From Kribbella aluminosa (GTDB lineage Bacteria > Actinomycetota > Actinomycetes > Propionibacteriales > Kribbellaceae), in NCBI RefSeq assembly GCF_017876295.1, contig NZ_JAGINT010000001.1, forward strand, positions 4,360,898 through 4,424,897: 64,000 nt of DNA, in the 5' to 3' direction. Shown piece after piece: positions 1 through 7,639 of the stretch. The stretch's first letter is position 1; each line of letters begins with the position of its first letter. Made by a program: the position numbers and the translations under genes. The notes under the pieces were generated by a model. That model did no database searches and had not been told where the DNA came from. It saw only the letters and a program-made list of their open reading frames with translations.

Positions 1-1
1 C

Positions 2-373
2 GCCGGCCTGCTGACCGACCCGGTGCTCAGCGCGACCGCGTGGTGGGACCTGCACGGCAACCTCGGCCGCCGGTACGCCGCCGCGTCCGGCGACCGGAAC
101 CCGATCCACCTGTTCAAGCTCACCGCCCAGGCGTTCGGGTTCCCGCGCCAGATCGCGCACGGCATGTGGGCCAAGGCCGCCGCGCTCGCGTCCGTCCAGC
201 GCGCCGGCGCGTTGCCGGACGCGTTCACGGTCCGCGTGGACTTCCGCAAACCGTTGCTGCTCCCGTCCCGGGTCCAGTTCGGCTACCAGCAGTCCGGCAA
301 GACGGTCGACTTCGCGCTGTACGACGAGTCACACGACGTGACGCACGTGATCGGGCAACTGCAGGAGAACTGA
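2..373 (+). CDS. MaoC-like hotdog dehydratase, 3' part only
   Basis: The reading frame is open from the first bases of the window, so the start lies upstream and about 123 codons are visible. The segment ASGDRNPIH matches the MaoC/hydratase-2 signature, whose Asp and His form the catalytic pair in R-specific enoyl-CoA hydratases. A second hotdog stretch (FGFPRQIAHGMW) follows it, and the protein ends in the usual beta-rich tail. In actinobacteria such proteins hydrate enoyl-CoA thioesters or act as beta-hydroxyacyl dehydratases; the substrate cannot be told from this fragment. It converges on the short thrS gene, with a hairpin terminator between them. Confidence 0.85.
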   Translation, partial: AGLLTDPVLSATAWWDLHGNLGRRYAAASGDRNPIHLFKLTAQAFGFPRQIAHGMWAKAAALASVQRAGALPDAFTVRVDFRKPLLLPSRVQFGYQQSGKTVDFALYDESHDVTHVIGQLQEN

Positions 374-1654
374 ACCTGCGGGCAGGCAGAACCCCCTCGA
401 ACACGCTCAGAACCCTCCCGAATCGAGGGTTCTGCGTGCGTGGGGATCCACTCCCGCCGGATCCGGTCCAGGATCTCGCCGATCGGAGCGGGGTCCCACC
501 GCCGACCGTCACGTTCGCGGATCGCCAAGGCACCGTCCGAAGCCTCGCGGGCACCGATGACGGCCTGGTACGGCGCGAGCCGGTTCTCGCGGATGCGGGC
601 GCCGAGGCTGCCCTCGTCGGCGTGCGCGATCTCCACCCGAAGCCCGCGGTCCGACGCCCGCCGCGCGACCTGGGCCGCGGCCTGCTCCTCGGCGTCCGAG
701 ATCGGCAGTACGACGACCTGCACCGGCGCGAGCCACGCCGGGAACGCCCCGCCGTGCACCTCGATCAGCTGCGCCATCGCGCGCTCGATGCTGCCGACGA
801 TCGCCCGGTGCACCATCACCGGCCGGTGTTTGTTGCCGTCGGCACCGACATACTCGAGCCCGAACGCGGCCGGCTGGTGGAAGTCGATCTGGACGGTCGA
901 CAGGCTGAACTCGCGGCCGGCCGAATCCTCCATCTGGATGTCGATCTTCGGACCGTAGAACGCCGCATCCCCAGGCGCGTCCTCATAGTCCACCCCGGAT
1001 TCCTTCAGCACCTCGCGGAGCAGTTCGGCCGCCTGCGCCCAGCTCGCCGCGTCACCGACGTACTTGCTCGACGGGCTGTTGAACTCAGCGTCGACCGCGG
1101 GCAGCGCGAGCACATAGCGGGATGCCGCGATGCCCAGGTCGGCGTACGCCTGGTGGATCAGCCGCAGCGCGGACGCGGCCTCGGCGGCGACCTGGTCGAG
1201 GCGGCAGAAGATGTGCGCGTCGTTCAGCTGCATCGCGCGCACGCGGCTGAGTCCGCCGATCGCGCCGGAGAGCTCCGCCCGGTACTGACCGCCGAGCTCG
1301 GAGATGCGCAGCGGGAGTTCGCGGTAGCTGTGCGAGCGGGAGCGGTACATCAGCGCGTGGTGCGGGCAGATGCTCGGGCGCAGGACGAGTTCCTCGCCGC
1401 CCAGGTTCATCGGCGGATACATGTCGTCGTGGTACTTCGCCCAGTGGCCGGAGATCTCGTAGAGCTCCTTCTTGGCCAGCACCGGCGAGTACACCTGCTG
1501 GTAGCCGGCTCTTCGCTCCACTTCGGCGATGTAGCTCTCGAGTGCACGCCGTACGGCGGCCCCGGCCGGCAGCCAGTAGGGCAGGCCCTGCGCCGATGAG
1601 CGGGTCGGAGTCGAACAGGCCGAGCTCGCGGCCGATCTTGCGATGGTCGTACAT
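283..1654 (-). CDS. Short threonine--tRNA ligase (second copy), frameshifted as sequenced
   Basis: This is a class II ThrRS catalytic core plus anticodon-binding domain, which charges tRNA-Thr. Translation begins MYDHRKIGREL at 1654, directly at the catalytic domain, so the TGS and editing domains of normal ThrRS are absent. Visible motifs are the zinc ligand Cys in SICPHHALMY, motif 2 in SYRELPLRISELG, the AHIFC and MVHRAIVGS histidines, and a C-terminal anticodon domain. The frame changes near 1588: after IGAG the homology continues one base later as LPYWLPAG, consistent with one extra base in a GGGCC run. The last ~40 residues read antisense into the MaoC-type gene and through its terminator, so the natural stop may lie near 415-440. 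A threonine-codon leader precedes it. Extra editing-less ThrRS copies elsewhere can give resistance to ThrRS inhibitors; that role here is inference. Confidence 0.85.
409..433. terminator. Hairpin terminator between converging genes
   Basis: AGAACCCTC and GAGGGTTCT form a perfect 9-bp stem around a 7-base loop. It sits 36 bases after the MaoC-type stop codon and can act on both strands. As sequenced, the short thrS frame reads through this hairpin before stopping at 283, which is unusual. Confidence 0.7.
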
Positions 1655-1690
1655 GGTGGTCTCCTCGTTGAGAGGGGGCGAGAGACCACC
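1655..1690 (-). promoter_or_regulatory. Hairpin that hides the thrS ribosome binding site
   Basis: On the minus strand GGTGGTCTC pairs perfectly with GAGACCACC, which ends directly at the ATG at 1654. The Shine-Dalgarno-like GAGGAG of the short thrS lies in the loop and 3' arm. The structure could limit translation in addition to the transcription attenuator upstream. Confidence 0.5.
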
Positions 1691-1700
1691 GGGAAACGAC

Positions 1701-1730
1701 GAAGCCCCGGGGCACTCGCCCCGGGGCTTC
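1701..1730 (-). terminator. Attenuator hairpin in the thrS leader
   Basis: GAAGCCCCGGGGC and GCCCCGGGGCTTC form a perfect 13-bp stem with a 4-base loop. It lies 16 bases after the stop of the leader peptide and 46 bases before the synthetase start. The following minus-strand bases are only weakly T-rich (GTCGTTTCCC), as is common in high-GC genomes. Confidence 0.65.
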
Positions 1731-1746
1731 GGTCGACAGTCAGGTG

Positions 1747-1800
1747 TCAGCGCGCCGGGACATACTCCGGCGTCGTCGTGACTACAGCGCGCTGCGACAT
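1747..1800 (-). CDS. Threonine-rich leader peptide of the short thrS
   Basis: A 17-codon frame, MSQRAVVTTTPEYVPAR, starts 5 bases after the tesB stop and ends before a strong hairpin. Its three consecutive ACG threonine codons sit where control codons are expected in ribosome-mediated attenuation: low charged tRNA-Thr would stall the ribosome and alter folding of the downstream hairpin. The SD-like TTAGGGA just before the ATG overlaps the end of tesB. Seen: the peptide, the codon run and the hairpin. Inferred: control of the synthetase by threonyl-tRNA supply. Confidence 0.65.
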   Translation of the reverse strand: MSQRAVVTTTPEYVPAR

Positions 1801-1804
1801 GTCC

Positions 1805-2650
1805 CTAAGTTAGCAGATCGGAGTCCAGCCCGACCGGACGAATCAGTCCCTCCTGCGCGACCGAGGCGATCAGGCGGCCGTCGGCGGTGTAGAGGCGGCC
1901 AGTGGCGAAGCCCCGGGCTCCGGAGGCCGACGGCGACGCCTGGTCGTACAGCAGCCATTCGTCGGCGCGGAACGGGCGGTGGAACCACAGTGCGTGGTCG
2001 AGCGAGGCGGGCTGGATCCGGCGGTCGCCGATCACGATGCCGTGTGGCAGAAGGCTCGCGCCGAGCAGGGTCAGGTCGCTTGCGTAGGCGAGCACACACG
2101 CATGCAGCGCGGGCTCGTCGGGGAGCTTGCCGGCGGCGCGGATCCAGAACTGCCGGCCGCTGACACCTGCCAGCCGTACGTCGAGGGACGCCCACTCGCG
2201 GTCCCAGTCCGCGGCGGGCCGGCCGCTCTGGGCTTCCAGGACCGTCGCGAGTCGGGGCGCCTCTTCCGGCGGTACGACGTCGTCCGGCATCGGGTCCTGG
2301 TGGTCGAGACCGGGCTCCGGGCGCTGGAACGACGACGACATGTAGAAGATCGGCCTCCCGTGCTGGGACGCGACCACCCGGCGGCTGCTGAACGTGCCGC
2401 CGTCGCGGGTCGGCTCCGCGCGGTACACGATCGGTACGGACGTGTCGCCGGCGCGCAGGAAGTACCCGTGCAGCGAGTGCACCACGCGCTCCGCGTCGAC
2501 GGTCCGGCTCGCGGCGGCGAGCGCCTGACCTAGCACCTGCCCGCCGAACACCCGCTGCATCGACGTCTGCGGCTGCCGGCCGCGGAACAGGTCGACGTCG
2601 ATCTTCTCCAGGTCGAGCAGCTCGACCAGGTCCTCCAAGGACTCAGGCAT
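1805..2650 (-). CDS. tesB: Acyl-CoA thioesterase II
   Basis: The 281-aa protein is a double-hotdog TesB enzyme that hydrolyses acyl-CoA to free acid and CoA in the cytoplasm. The N-terminal hotdog contains VFGGQVLGQALAAA; the C-terminal hotdog contains SLDHALWFHRPF, YDQASPSA and VAQEGLIR, which hold the Asp, Ser/Thr and Gln positions of the TesB catalytic triad. Length is normal for the family. It ends just before the thrS leader peptide, so read-through into the attenuator is possible. Confidence 0.93.
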   Translation of the reverse strand: MPESLEDLVELLDLEKIDVDLFRGRQPQTSMQRVFGGQVLGQALAAASRTVDAERVVHSLHGYFLRAGDTSVPIVYRAEPTRDGGTFSSRRVVASQHGRPIFYMSSSFQRPEPGLDHQDPMPDDVVPPEEAPRLATVLEAQSGRPAADWDREWASLDVRLAGVSGRQFWIRAAGKLPDEPALHACVLAYASDLTLLGASLLPHGIVIGDRRIQPASLDHALWFHRPFRADEWLLYDQASPSASGARGFATGRLYTADGRLIASVAQEGLIRPVGLDSDLLT

Positions 2651-2819
2651 GCCTCATCCTGACAGGCCCAACCGCCCTACCACGCCGTACCCGCTGTGGA
2701 AACCATCACGTCGCCCGGGCACCCGTCGGCACGACGCACAGGCTGCGGGGGCGGAGCACAGGTTATTGCCGGTGCTCTGCCCCCAGTTCCTGTTCAGTGC
2801 CACCACACGGGAGGCCGCG

Positions 2820-3734
2820 CTACTTGTCGTCCTCGCGGTTGAGGCCGGCGAGGAACTGTTCGACCTCGGCGCCTAGTTCGTCGGCAGAGGGGGTGGAGTC
2901 GGCGAGGAGACTCTTGCGGCTGAGCGAGCCGGCGGCGGCGTCGTACTGCGTCTCGAGGGCCTTCACGACTGCGCTGGCGTCGTCGGAGGCATCGACCTGC
3001 TCGTCGACCAGGCGGCCGGTGACCGCGGCCTCGTCGAGCAGGGCCTTGCTAGGGAGCAGCAGGCCCGTCGCCGCGGAGATCGCGTGCACCAGCGCCAGCG
3101 CGGCACCCGGGAACCGGTTCTCGGCCAGGTAGTGCGGGACGTGGACGGCGAAGCCCATCGCGTCCTTGCCGGCCTCGCCGAGGCGGACCTGCAGCATGGT
3201 CCCGGCGCTCGCCGGCAGCCGCATCTCGCCGTCCCAGATGTTCGACCGGGTGACCAGCTCGGGCCGGGTCGCGTGCGCGGTCAGTCCGAGCGGACGGGTG
3301 TGCGGAACCCCCATCGGGATGCCGTGCACACCGACGGTCAGCGTCACGTTGTAGAGCTCGACGAGCTGCCGGACCGCACCGGCGAACCGGTCCCAGTGGT
3401 TGTCCGGCTCGACGCCCTCGAGCAACAGGAAGTCCACACCGGCGTCGTCCGTCACCAGGTGCAGCGAGAGGTGCTGTGGTGTGTAGTCGGTGAACCGGTC
3501 CTCGGCGAACGTCACCTCGGGCCGGCGGGCGCGGTAGTCGTGCAGCAGGTCGACGTCGAACCGCGCCAGCAACCGGTGGTCCAGCACCTCGAGCAGGTGG
3601 TCGGCGGTCACGCGTCCGGCCTGGCCGGCGTCCATGAATCCGTCCAGCGAGTGCACCATGACCTTCGGCGTCGCCGCCGGGCCGGTCGCCACCGACTCGT
3701 CGACGATCTCGTAGAGGTCGTCCGGTCGCAGCAT
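2820..3734 (-). CDS. PAC2 family protein
   Basis: The protein of about 304 aa belongs to the PAC2 family, related to eukaryotic proteasome assembly chaperones and common in actinobacteria, where its role is poorly known. The PAC2 core runs from MVHSLDGFMDAGQAG through FLLLEGVEPDNHWDRF to TVGVHGIPMGVPHTRP. I place the start at the ATG at 3734 (MLRPDDLYEI) because AAGGAGA lies at the right distance upstream; an ATG 24 bases earlier has no such site. The acidic, helical C-terminus is typical. It is transcribed away from the dehydrogenase gene. Confidence 0.85.
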   Translation of the reverse strand: MLRPDDLYEIVDESVATGPAATPKVMVHSLDGFMDAGQAGRVTADHLLEVLDHRLLARFDVDLLHDYRARRPEVTFAEDRFTDYTPQHLSLHLVTDDAGVDFLLLEGVEPDNHWDRFAGAVRQLVELYNVTLTVGVHGIPMGVPHTRPLGLTAHATRPELVTRSNIWDGEMRLPASAGTMLQVRLGEAGKDAMGFAVHVPHYLAENRFPGAALALVHAISAATGLLLPSKALLDEAAVTGRLVDEQVDASDDASAVVKALETQYDAAAGSLSRKSLLADSTPSADELGAEVEQFLAGLNREDDK

Positions 3735-3860
3735 CGTCGTCTCCTTCGCAGTTTCCAACTGGCACTTCTATTGTCCCCAACGCCGGGGCGCGCCGGACAA
3801 ATTCCGGCCGCACCGAAGATTCCGGAGGTTCCACGACCCGGCACCGGCGCGACAAGTTCG

Positions 3861-3878
3861 GAAAGCGCTTGCTAGCGT
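3861..3878 (+). promoter_or_regulatory. LacI-type operator and leaderless -10 element
   Basis: GAAAGCGCTTGC contains the perfect palindrome AAGCGCTT (3863-3870), the usual core of LacI/GalR operators. Right after it TAGCGT (3873-3878) lies 7 bases before the GTG at 3886, as expected for a leaderless transcript. The operator would overlap the polymerase site and so repress. No LacI regulator is encoded next to it. Confidence 0.5.
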
Positions 3879-3885
3879 GGTCCCC

Positions 3886-4902
3886 GTGAGCCTCGAACCG
3901 AACTCCGCCCCGACCGTCATGCTGGCGATGAACGCGGACAGCCGCGCCCGCGTCCTGGTCCCGCACGTCCGGCAGCGCCTGGACGCCGTCGCCACCGTGC
4001 TGCCGGCCGGCCCCGGCACCAGCTTCCTCACCGACCCCGCCGTACGGGCGGCGCTCGCGGACGTCGACGTCCTGCTCACCGGGTGGGGCTGCCCGCGGAT
4101 CGGGCCGGAGGTCCTGGACGCGGCGCCGAAGCTGCAGGCGATCCTGCACGCGGCGGGCTCGGTCAAGGCGATCGTCGACCCGGCCGCGTTCGACCGCGGC
4201 ATCCAGGTCTCGTCGGCGGCCACCGCGAACGCGCAGCCGGTCGCCGAGTTCACGGTCGCGGCGATCGTGATGGCCGGCAAGCGGGCGTTCCGGCTCGCGG
4301 CGCAGTACCGGCTGGAGCGGCGCAAGGGCGACGCACACGGGATGCCCGGCAACTACGGCGCCACGGTCGGCCTGCTCGGGGCGTCCCGGATCGCGAAGAT
4401 GGTCGCCGAGCGGCTGCGGGCGTTCGACCTGCACGTCCTGATCAGCGACCCGTACCTGACCGCGGCCGAGGCGGCCGACCTGGGCGCGGAGCTGGTCGAC
4501 AACGACGCGCTGTTCCGGCGCAGCGACATCCTGAGCGTGCACGCGCCGCTGCTCCCGGAGACCGAGGGGCTGGTGGACGCCCGCCTGCTCGGGCTGCTGA
4601 GGGACGGCGCCGCGCTGATCAACACCGCGCGCGGCAAGATCGTCGACTCCGGGGCGCTGCTCCGCGAGTGCGCCGCCGGCCGGATCGACGCGATCCTCGA
4701 CGTCACCGACCCGGAGCCGCTGCCGCCGGACTCGCCGCTGCTCGACCTGCCGAACGTCTTCGTCACCCCGCACGTCGCCGGTGCCGTCGGCAACGAGATC
4801 GCCCGGCTCGGTGAACTCGCCGTCGGCGAACTCGAACGCCTCACCACCGGCCAGCCCCTGCAACACGCCATCAGCCCCGCCGAACTAGGAAGGCTCGCCT
4901 AG
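3886..4902 (+). CDS. D-2-hydroxyacid dehydrogenase family protein
   Basis: The protein of about 338 aa has the split catalytic domain and Rossmann domain of NAD-dependent D-2-hydroxyacid dehydrogenases. The nucleotide-binding region is NYGATVGLLGASRIA, an unusual form since the classic GxGxxG is GASRIA. Later features are INTARGKIVD with its catalytic Arg, a DVTDPEPLP stretch, and a terminal VTPHVAG with the catalytic His. The start is set at 3886 by the 7-base spacing to TAGCGT; a GTG at 3877 is in frame but lies inside that hexamer. With the following DUF2264 gene it probably forms a sugar-acid or polysaccharide utilisation unit. The substrate is unknown. Confidence 0.88.
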   Translation: MSLEPNSAPTVMLAMNADSRARVLVPHVRQRLDAVATVLPAGPGTSFLTDPAVRAALADVDVLLTGWGCPRIGPEVLDAAPKLQAILHAAGSVKAIVDPAAFDRGIQVSSAATANAQPVAEFTVAAIVMAGKRAFRLAAQYRLERRKGDAHGMPGNYGATVGLLGASRIAKMVAERLRAFDLHVLISDPYLTAAEAADLGAELVDNDALFRRSDILSVHAPLLPETEGLVDARLLGLLRDGAALINTARGKIVDSGALLRECAAGRIDAILDVTDPEPLPPDSPLLDLPNVFVTPHVAGAVGNEIARLGELAVGELERLTTGQPLQHAISPAELGRLA

Positions 4903-5023
4903 TGACTGTGCACATGGCCGGGCCTTCGGCGCCGGCGTGGTCATCGGGCTTGTCCTCCCGGTCGTCCCTCGTCGCTCCAGTCGCTTCGCTCCTTACGCTC
5001 CTCAGTCCAGACCGGGAGGCCCG

Positions 5024-7114
5024 ATGACCCGCCTGATTCTGCCCGACACCGACCGTGAGCTGTCCCGCCAGACCGGATGGGTGCGGGCGCACTGGGAGGC
5101 GCTCGCCGATCACCTGCTGGACTCGCTCGTCCCGTTCTTCTCCCCCGGTATGTCGCTCGTCGAGCTGCCGGGCCGCCCGAGCCGGTCCGGTACGGCGTCC
5201 GACGCGCTCGAAGGTTTCGCCCGGTCGTTCATGCTGGCCGCTTTCCGGATCGCCGGCGTCCAGGGCAAGGGCTGCGAGCAGCTGATCGAGCGGTACGCGC
5301 GTGGTGTCGCGAACGGCGCGAACCCGGACCACCCGGAGGCGTGGCTGCGGCTCACCCCGCGGTCGCAGCAGATGGTCGAGGCGGCCGCGATCGCGGTGTC
5401 GCTGCACGAGACCCGGGAGTGGATCTGGGACCGGCTCGACGCGAAGGCGCAGCAGCACGTCGCGGAGTGGCTCGGCGGGTTCAACGGGTCCACGACGCAC
5501 GACAACAACTGGCGACTGTTCCAGGTCGTCAGCGAGCAGTTCCTCGCGTCCGTCGGAGCGCCGTACAAGCAGGAGGACATCGACGGCGGCCTCGACCGGA
5601 TCGAGGACTGGTACGTCGGCAACGGGTGGTACTCCGACGGCGACGGGCAGAACTTCGACAACTACATCGGCTGGGCGATGCACCTGTACCCGGGCCTGTG
5701 GGCACGGATGGCCGCGGCGACGCCGGGAGCGCAGTACGAGGACCGGCTGAAGCTCTACAAGGAGCGCATCAACCTGTTCCTCCAGGACGCGCAGTACTTC
5801 GTCGGGAACGACGGTGCACCGCTGTACCAGGGCCGGTCGCTGACGTACCGGATGGCGGCCGCGGCGCCGTACTGGATGGGCGCGATGCTCGACTCCACGC
5901 CACTCACCCCGGGCGAGACACGGCGGCTGTGCTCGGGAATCGCCCGGCACTTCGTGCAGCACGGCGTACCGGACGAGCGGGGCGTGCTCACGCTCGGGTG
6001 GTACGACACGTTCCTGCCGACGACGCAGCAGTACTCCGGACCCGGCTCGCCGTACTGGGCGGCGAAGGGGTTCGTCGGGCTGATCCTGCCGCCGGAACAT
6101 CCGGTGTGGTCAGATCCGGAGGACTCGATCCCGCTCGACGACGCGGATCAGCAGAAGGCGATGCCGGAGCCAGGGTGGATCGTGCATGCCAGCCGGCACG
6201 ATCAGGTCGTGCAGCTGGTGAACCACGGCGCCGATCACGCGCCGGTGGCGGAGCCTTCCGGCGCCGAGCCGGCCGGCGACCCGCACTACAACCGCTTGGC
6301 GTATGCCAACCATGCGGGGCCGGATTTGTCGGACAACGAGCCGGGGATCGACAACCTGATCTCGCTGGTGGCCGCGGACGGTACGGCGAGCGGGCGCGGG
6401 CGGATCCGGCGGCTCGCGGTCGACGGGCGTACGGCGTCCTCGTGGCACAAGGCGTGGCTCGGATCCGAAGGCCCGTGGGCGATCGAGGTCGCGTCGGTCG
6501 TGTGGAACGGCTGGGAGATCCGCTGCGCCCTGGTCGACGGGCCAGAAGGCGCAACGGTCCGCAGCGCCGGCTTCGCGGTCGCGGGAAACTCCTTGCCCGA
6601 AGCAACCTTCGCCCCGGCGGCTGCGCCGCCGGAGCCGGCGGAGAAGGTGGGCGCCGCCCACACCACCTCCGCACACACCACCTCCCCACACACCACCTCC
6701 TCACATACCACCTCCTCACATACCACCTCAGCACACACCACCTCCAACTCGACCTCTCCACTCACCACCTCTTCCTCCACCGAGCGGCGGGTAGCGCCGG
6801 CTTCTTGGGCGCGGAATGCGGAGGGGTTGTTGTCGGCGGTTGTTGGTTTGTATGGGTATGAGGAGTCCGGCGTGCACCGGGCGGTGGGGGTCAATCCGTT
6901 CGGGGCGCACTCGGCGACGCCGTACCTGACTGCTCAGCACCGCGGAGAGCCGCTCGTGCTGGTGAACGCCGTGGTACTCACCCGGGACACGCTCCGTCCG
7001 GAGGCGCTTGCCGAAGGCATCGATGTCTCGGTGACCGGCGCCACCGTGCGGATCGGCCTGCCCGGCGGCGACGCCGAGATGATCGAGCTGGGACAGAGTA
7101 GATTGACGGAATGA
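5024..7114 (+). CDS. DUF2264 domain protein with a repeat linker
   Basis: The N-terminal ~420 residues match DUF2264, an alpha/alpha-barrel family near polysaccharide lyases and unsaturated glucuronyl hydrolases, with signatures such as STTHDNNWRLFQ, NGWYSDGDGQNFDNYIG and YDTFLPTTQQYSGPGSPYW. A beta-rich region follows. An HTTS-repeat linker then separates it from the last ~130 residues. No signal peptide is seen, so it is probably cytoplasmic. The start at 5024 has GGGAGG 6 bases upstream; 29 upstream in-frame codons lack support. A role in degrading plant or algal uronic acid polymers is inference from family and neighbour. Confidence 0.85.
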   Translation: MTRLILPDTDRELSRQTGWVRAHWEALADHLLDSLVPFFSPGMSLVELPGRPSRSGTASDALEGFARSFMLAAFRIAGVQGKGCEQLIERYARGVANGANPDHPEAWLRLTPRSQQMVEAAAIAVSLHETREWIWDRLDAKAQQHVAEWLGGFNGSTTHDNNWRLFQVVSEQFLASVGAPYKQEDIDGGLDRIEDWYVGNGWYSDGDGQNFDNYIGWAMHLYPGLWARMAAATPGAQYEDRLKLYKERINLFLQDAQYFVGNDGAPLYQGRSLTYRMAAAAPYWMGAMLDSTPLTPGETRRLCSGIARHFVQHGVPDERGVLTLGWYDTFLPTTQQYSGPGSPYWAAKGFVGLILPPEHPVWSDPEDSIPLDDADQQKAMPEPGWIVHASRHDQVVQLVNHGADHAPVAEPSGAEPAGDPHYNRLAYANHAGPDLSDNEPGIDNLISLVAADGTASGRGRIRRLAVDGRTASSWHKAWLGSEGPWAIEVASVVWNGWEIRCALVDGPEGATVRSAGFAVAGNSLPEATFAPAAAPPEPAEKVGAAHTTSAHTTSPHTTSSHTTSSHTTSAHTTSNSTSPLTTSSSTERRVAPASWARNAEGLLSAVVGLYGYEESGVHRAVGVNPFGAHSATPYLTAQHRGEPLVLVNAVVLTRDTLRPEALAEGIDVSVTGATVRIGLPGGDAEMIELGQSRLTE
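6659..6748 (+). repeat. Six 15-bp tandem repeats coding HTTSx
   Basis: Six contiguous 15-bp units built on CACACCACCTCC encode HTTSA, HTTSP, HTTSS, HTTSS, HTTSA and HTTSN inside the DUF2264 gene. A degenerate Ser/Thr run follows. Unit number could change by slippage without breaking the frame. Confidence 0.9.
7099..7104 (+). promoter_or_regulatory. Leaderless -10 element of the ferritin gene
   Basis: TAGATT lies 6 bases before the ferritin ATG, inside the last codons of the DUF2264 gene. It could give the ferritin gene its own leaderless transcript despite the 4-base overlap with the gene upstream. Confidence 0.4.
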
Positions 7115-7638
7115 GTACGTACGAGAAACTCCTGCAGGACCAGATCCGGAACGAATTCACGGCGTCCCAGCAGTACGTGGCAGTCGCTGTCTGGTACGAC
7201 GACCAGGATCTGCCCCGGCTGGCCGCGCACTTCTACAAGCAGTCCCTGGAAGAGCGCAACCACGCGATGATGATGGTCCAGTACCTGCTCGACAAGGACA
7301 TCCGGCCGCAGATCCCGTCGGTCGGCGAGGTCGAGTCCGACTTCAAGTCCGCGATCGCGCCGCTGGAGCTCGCGCTCGCGCAGGAGATCACGGTCACCAA
7401 GCAGATCGAGACGCTCGCCCGCACCGCGCGGGACGAGAGCGACTACATCGGTGAACAGTTCATGCAGTGGTTCCTCAAGGAGCAGGTCGAGGAGGTCGCC
7501 GCGATGAAGACGCTGGTCAACGTCGCGAAGCGCGCCGGTGACAACCTGTTCCACCTCGAGGACTTCCTGGCCCGCGAGGTGGTCGGCGACGCCGGTGCCG
7601 ACCCGACGGCACCGACCGCCGCCGGTGGCTCGGTCTGA
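7111..7638 (+). CDS. Ferritin (iron storage)
   Basis: The 175-aa protein is a non-haem ferritin close to mycobacterial BfrB: a four-helix subunit of a 24-mer cage that oxidises and stores iron. Iron-site residues are visible in NEFTASQQY, SLEERNHAMMM and QWFLKEQVEEV. It ends in a short Ala/Thr/Pro tail. Its ATG overlaps the DUF2264 stop (ATGA), but a leaderless -10 hexamer upstream suggests independent expression. It converges on the DUF2207 gene, with 1 base between the stop codons. Confidence 0.95.
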   Translation: MSTYEKLLQDQIRNEFTASQQYVAVAVWYDDQDLPRLAAHFYKQSLEERNHAMMMVQYLLDKDIRPQIPSVGEVESDFKSAIAPLELALAQEITVTKQIETLARTARDESDYIGEQFMQWFLKEQVEEVAAMKTLVNVAKRAGDNLFHLEDFLAREVVGDAGADPTAPTAAGGSV

Positions 7639-7639
7639 C

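Noticed and set aside
40..1599. 519-codon plus-strand open frame opposite the short thrS
   Set aside because: Arg/Val-rich shadow of the minus-strand synthetase; no family-like motifs.
1655..1805. T-box riboswitch before the short thrS
   Set aside because: No T-box sequence or specifier loop is seen; the leader peptide with Thr codons explains the region better.
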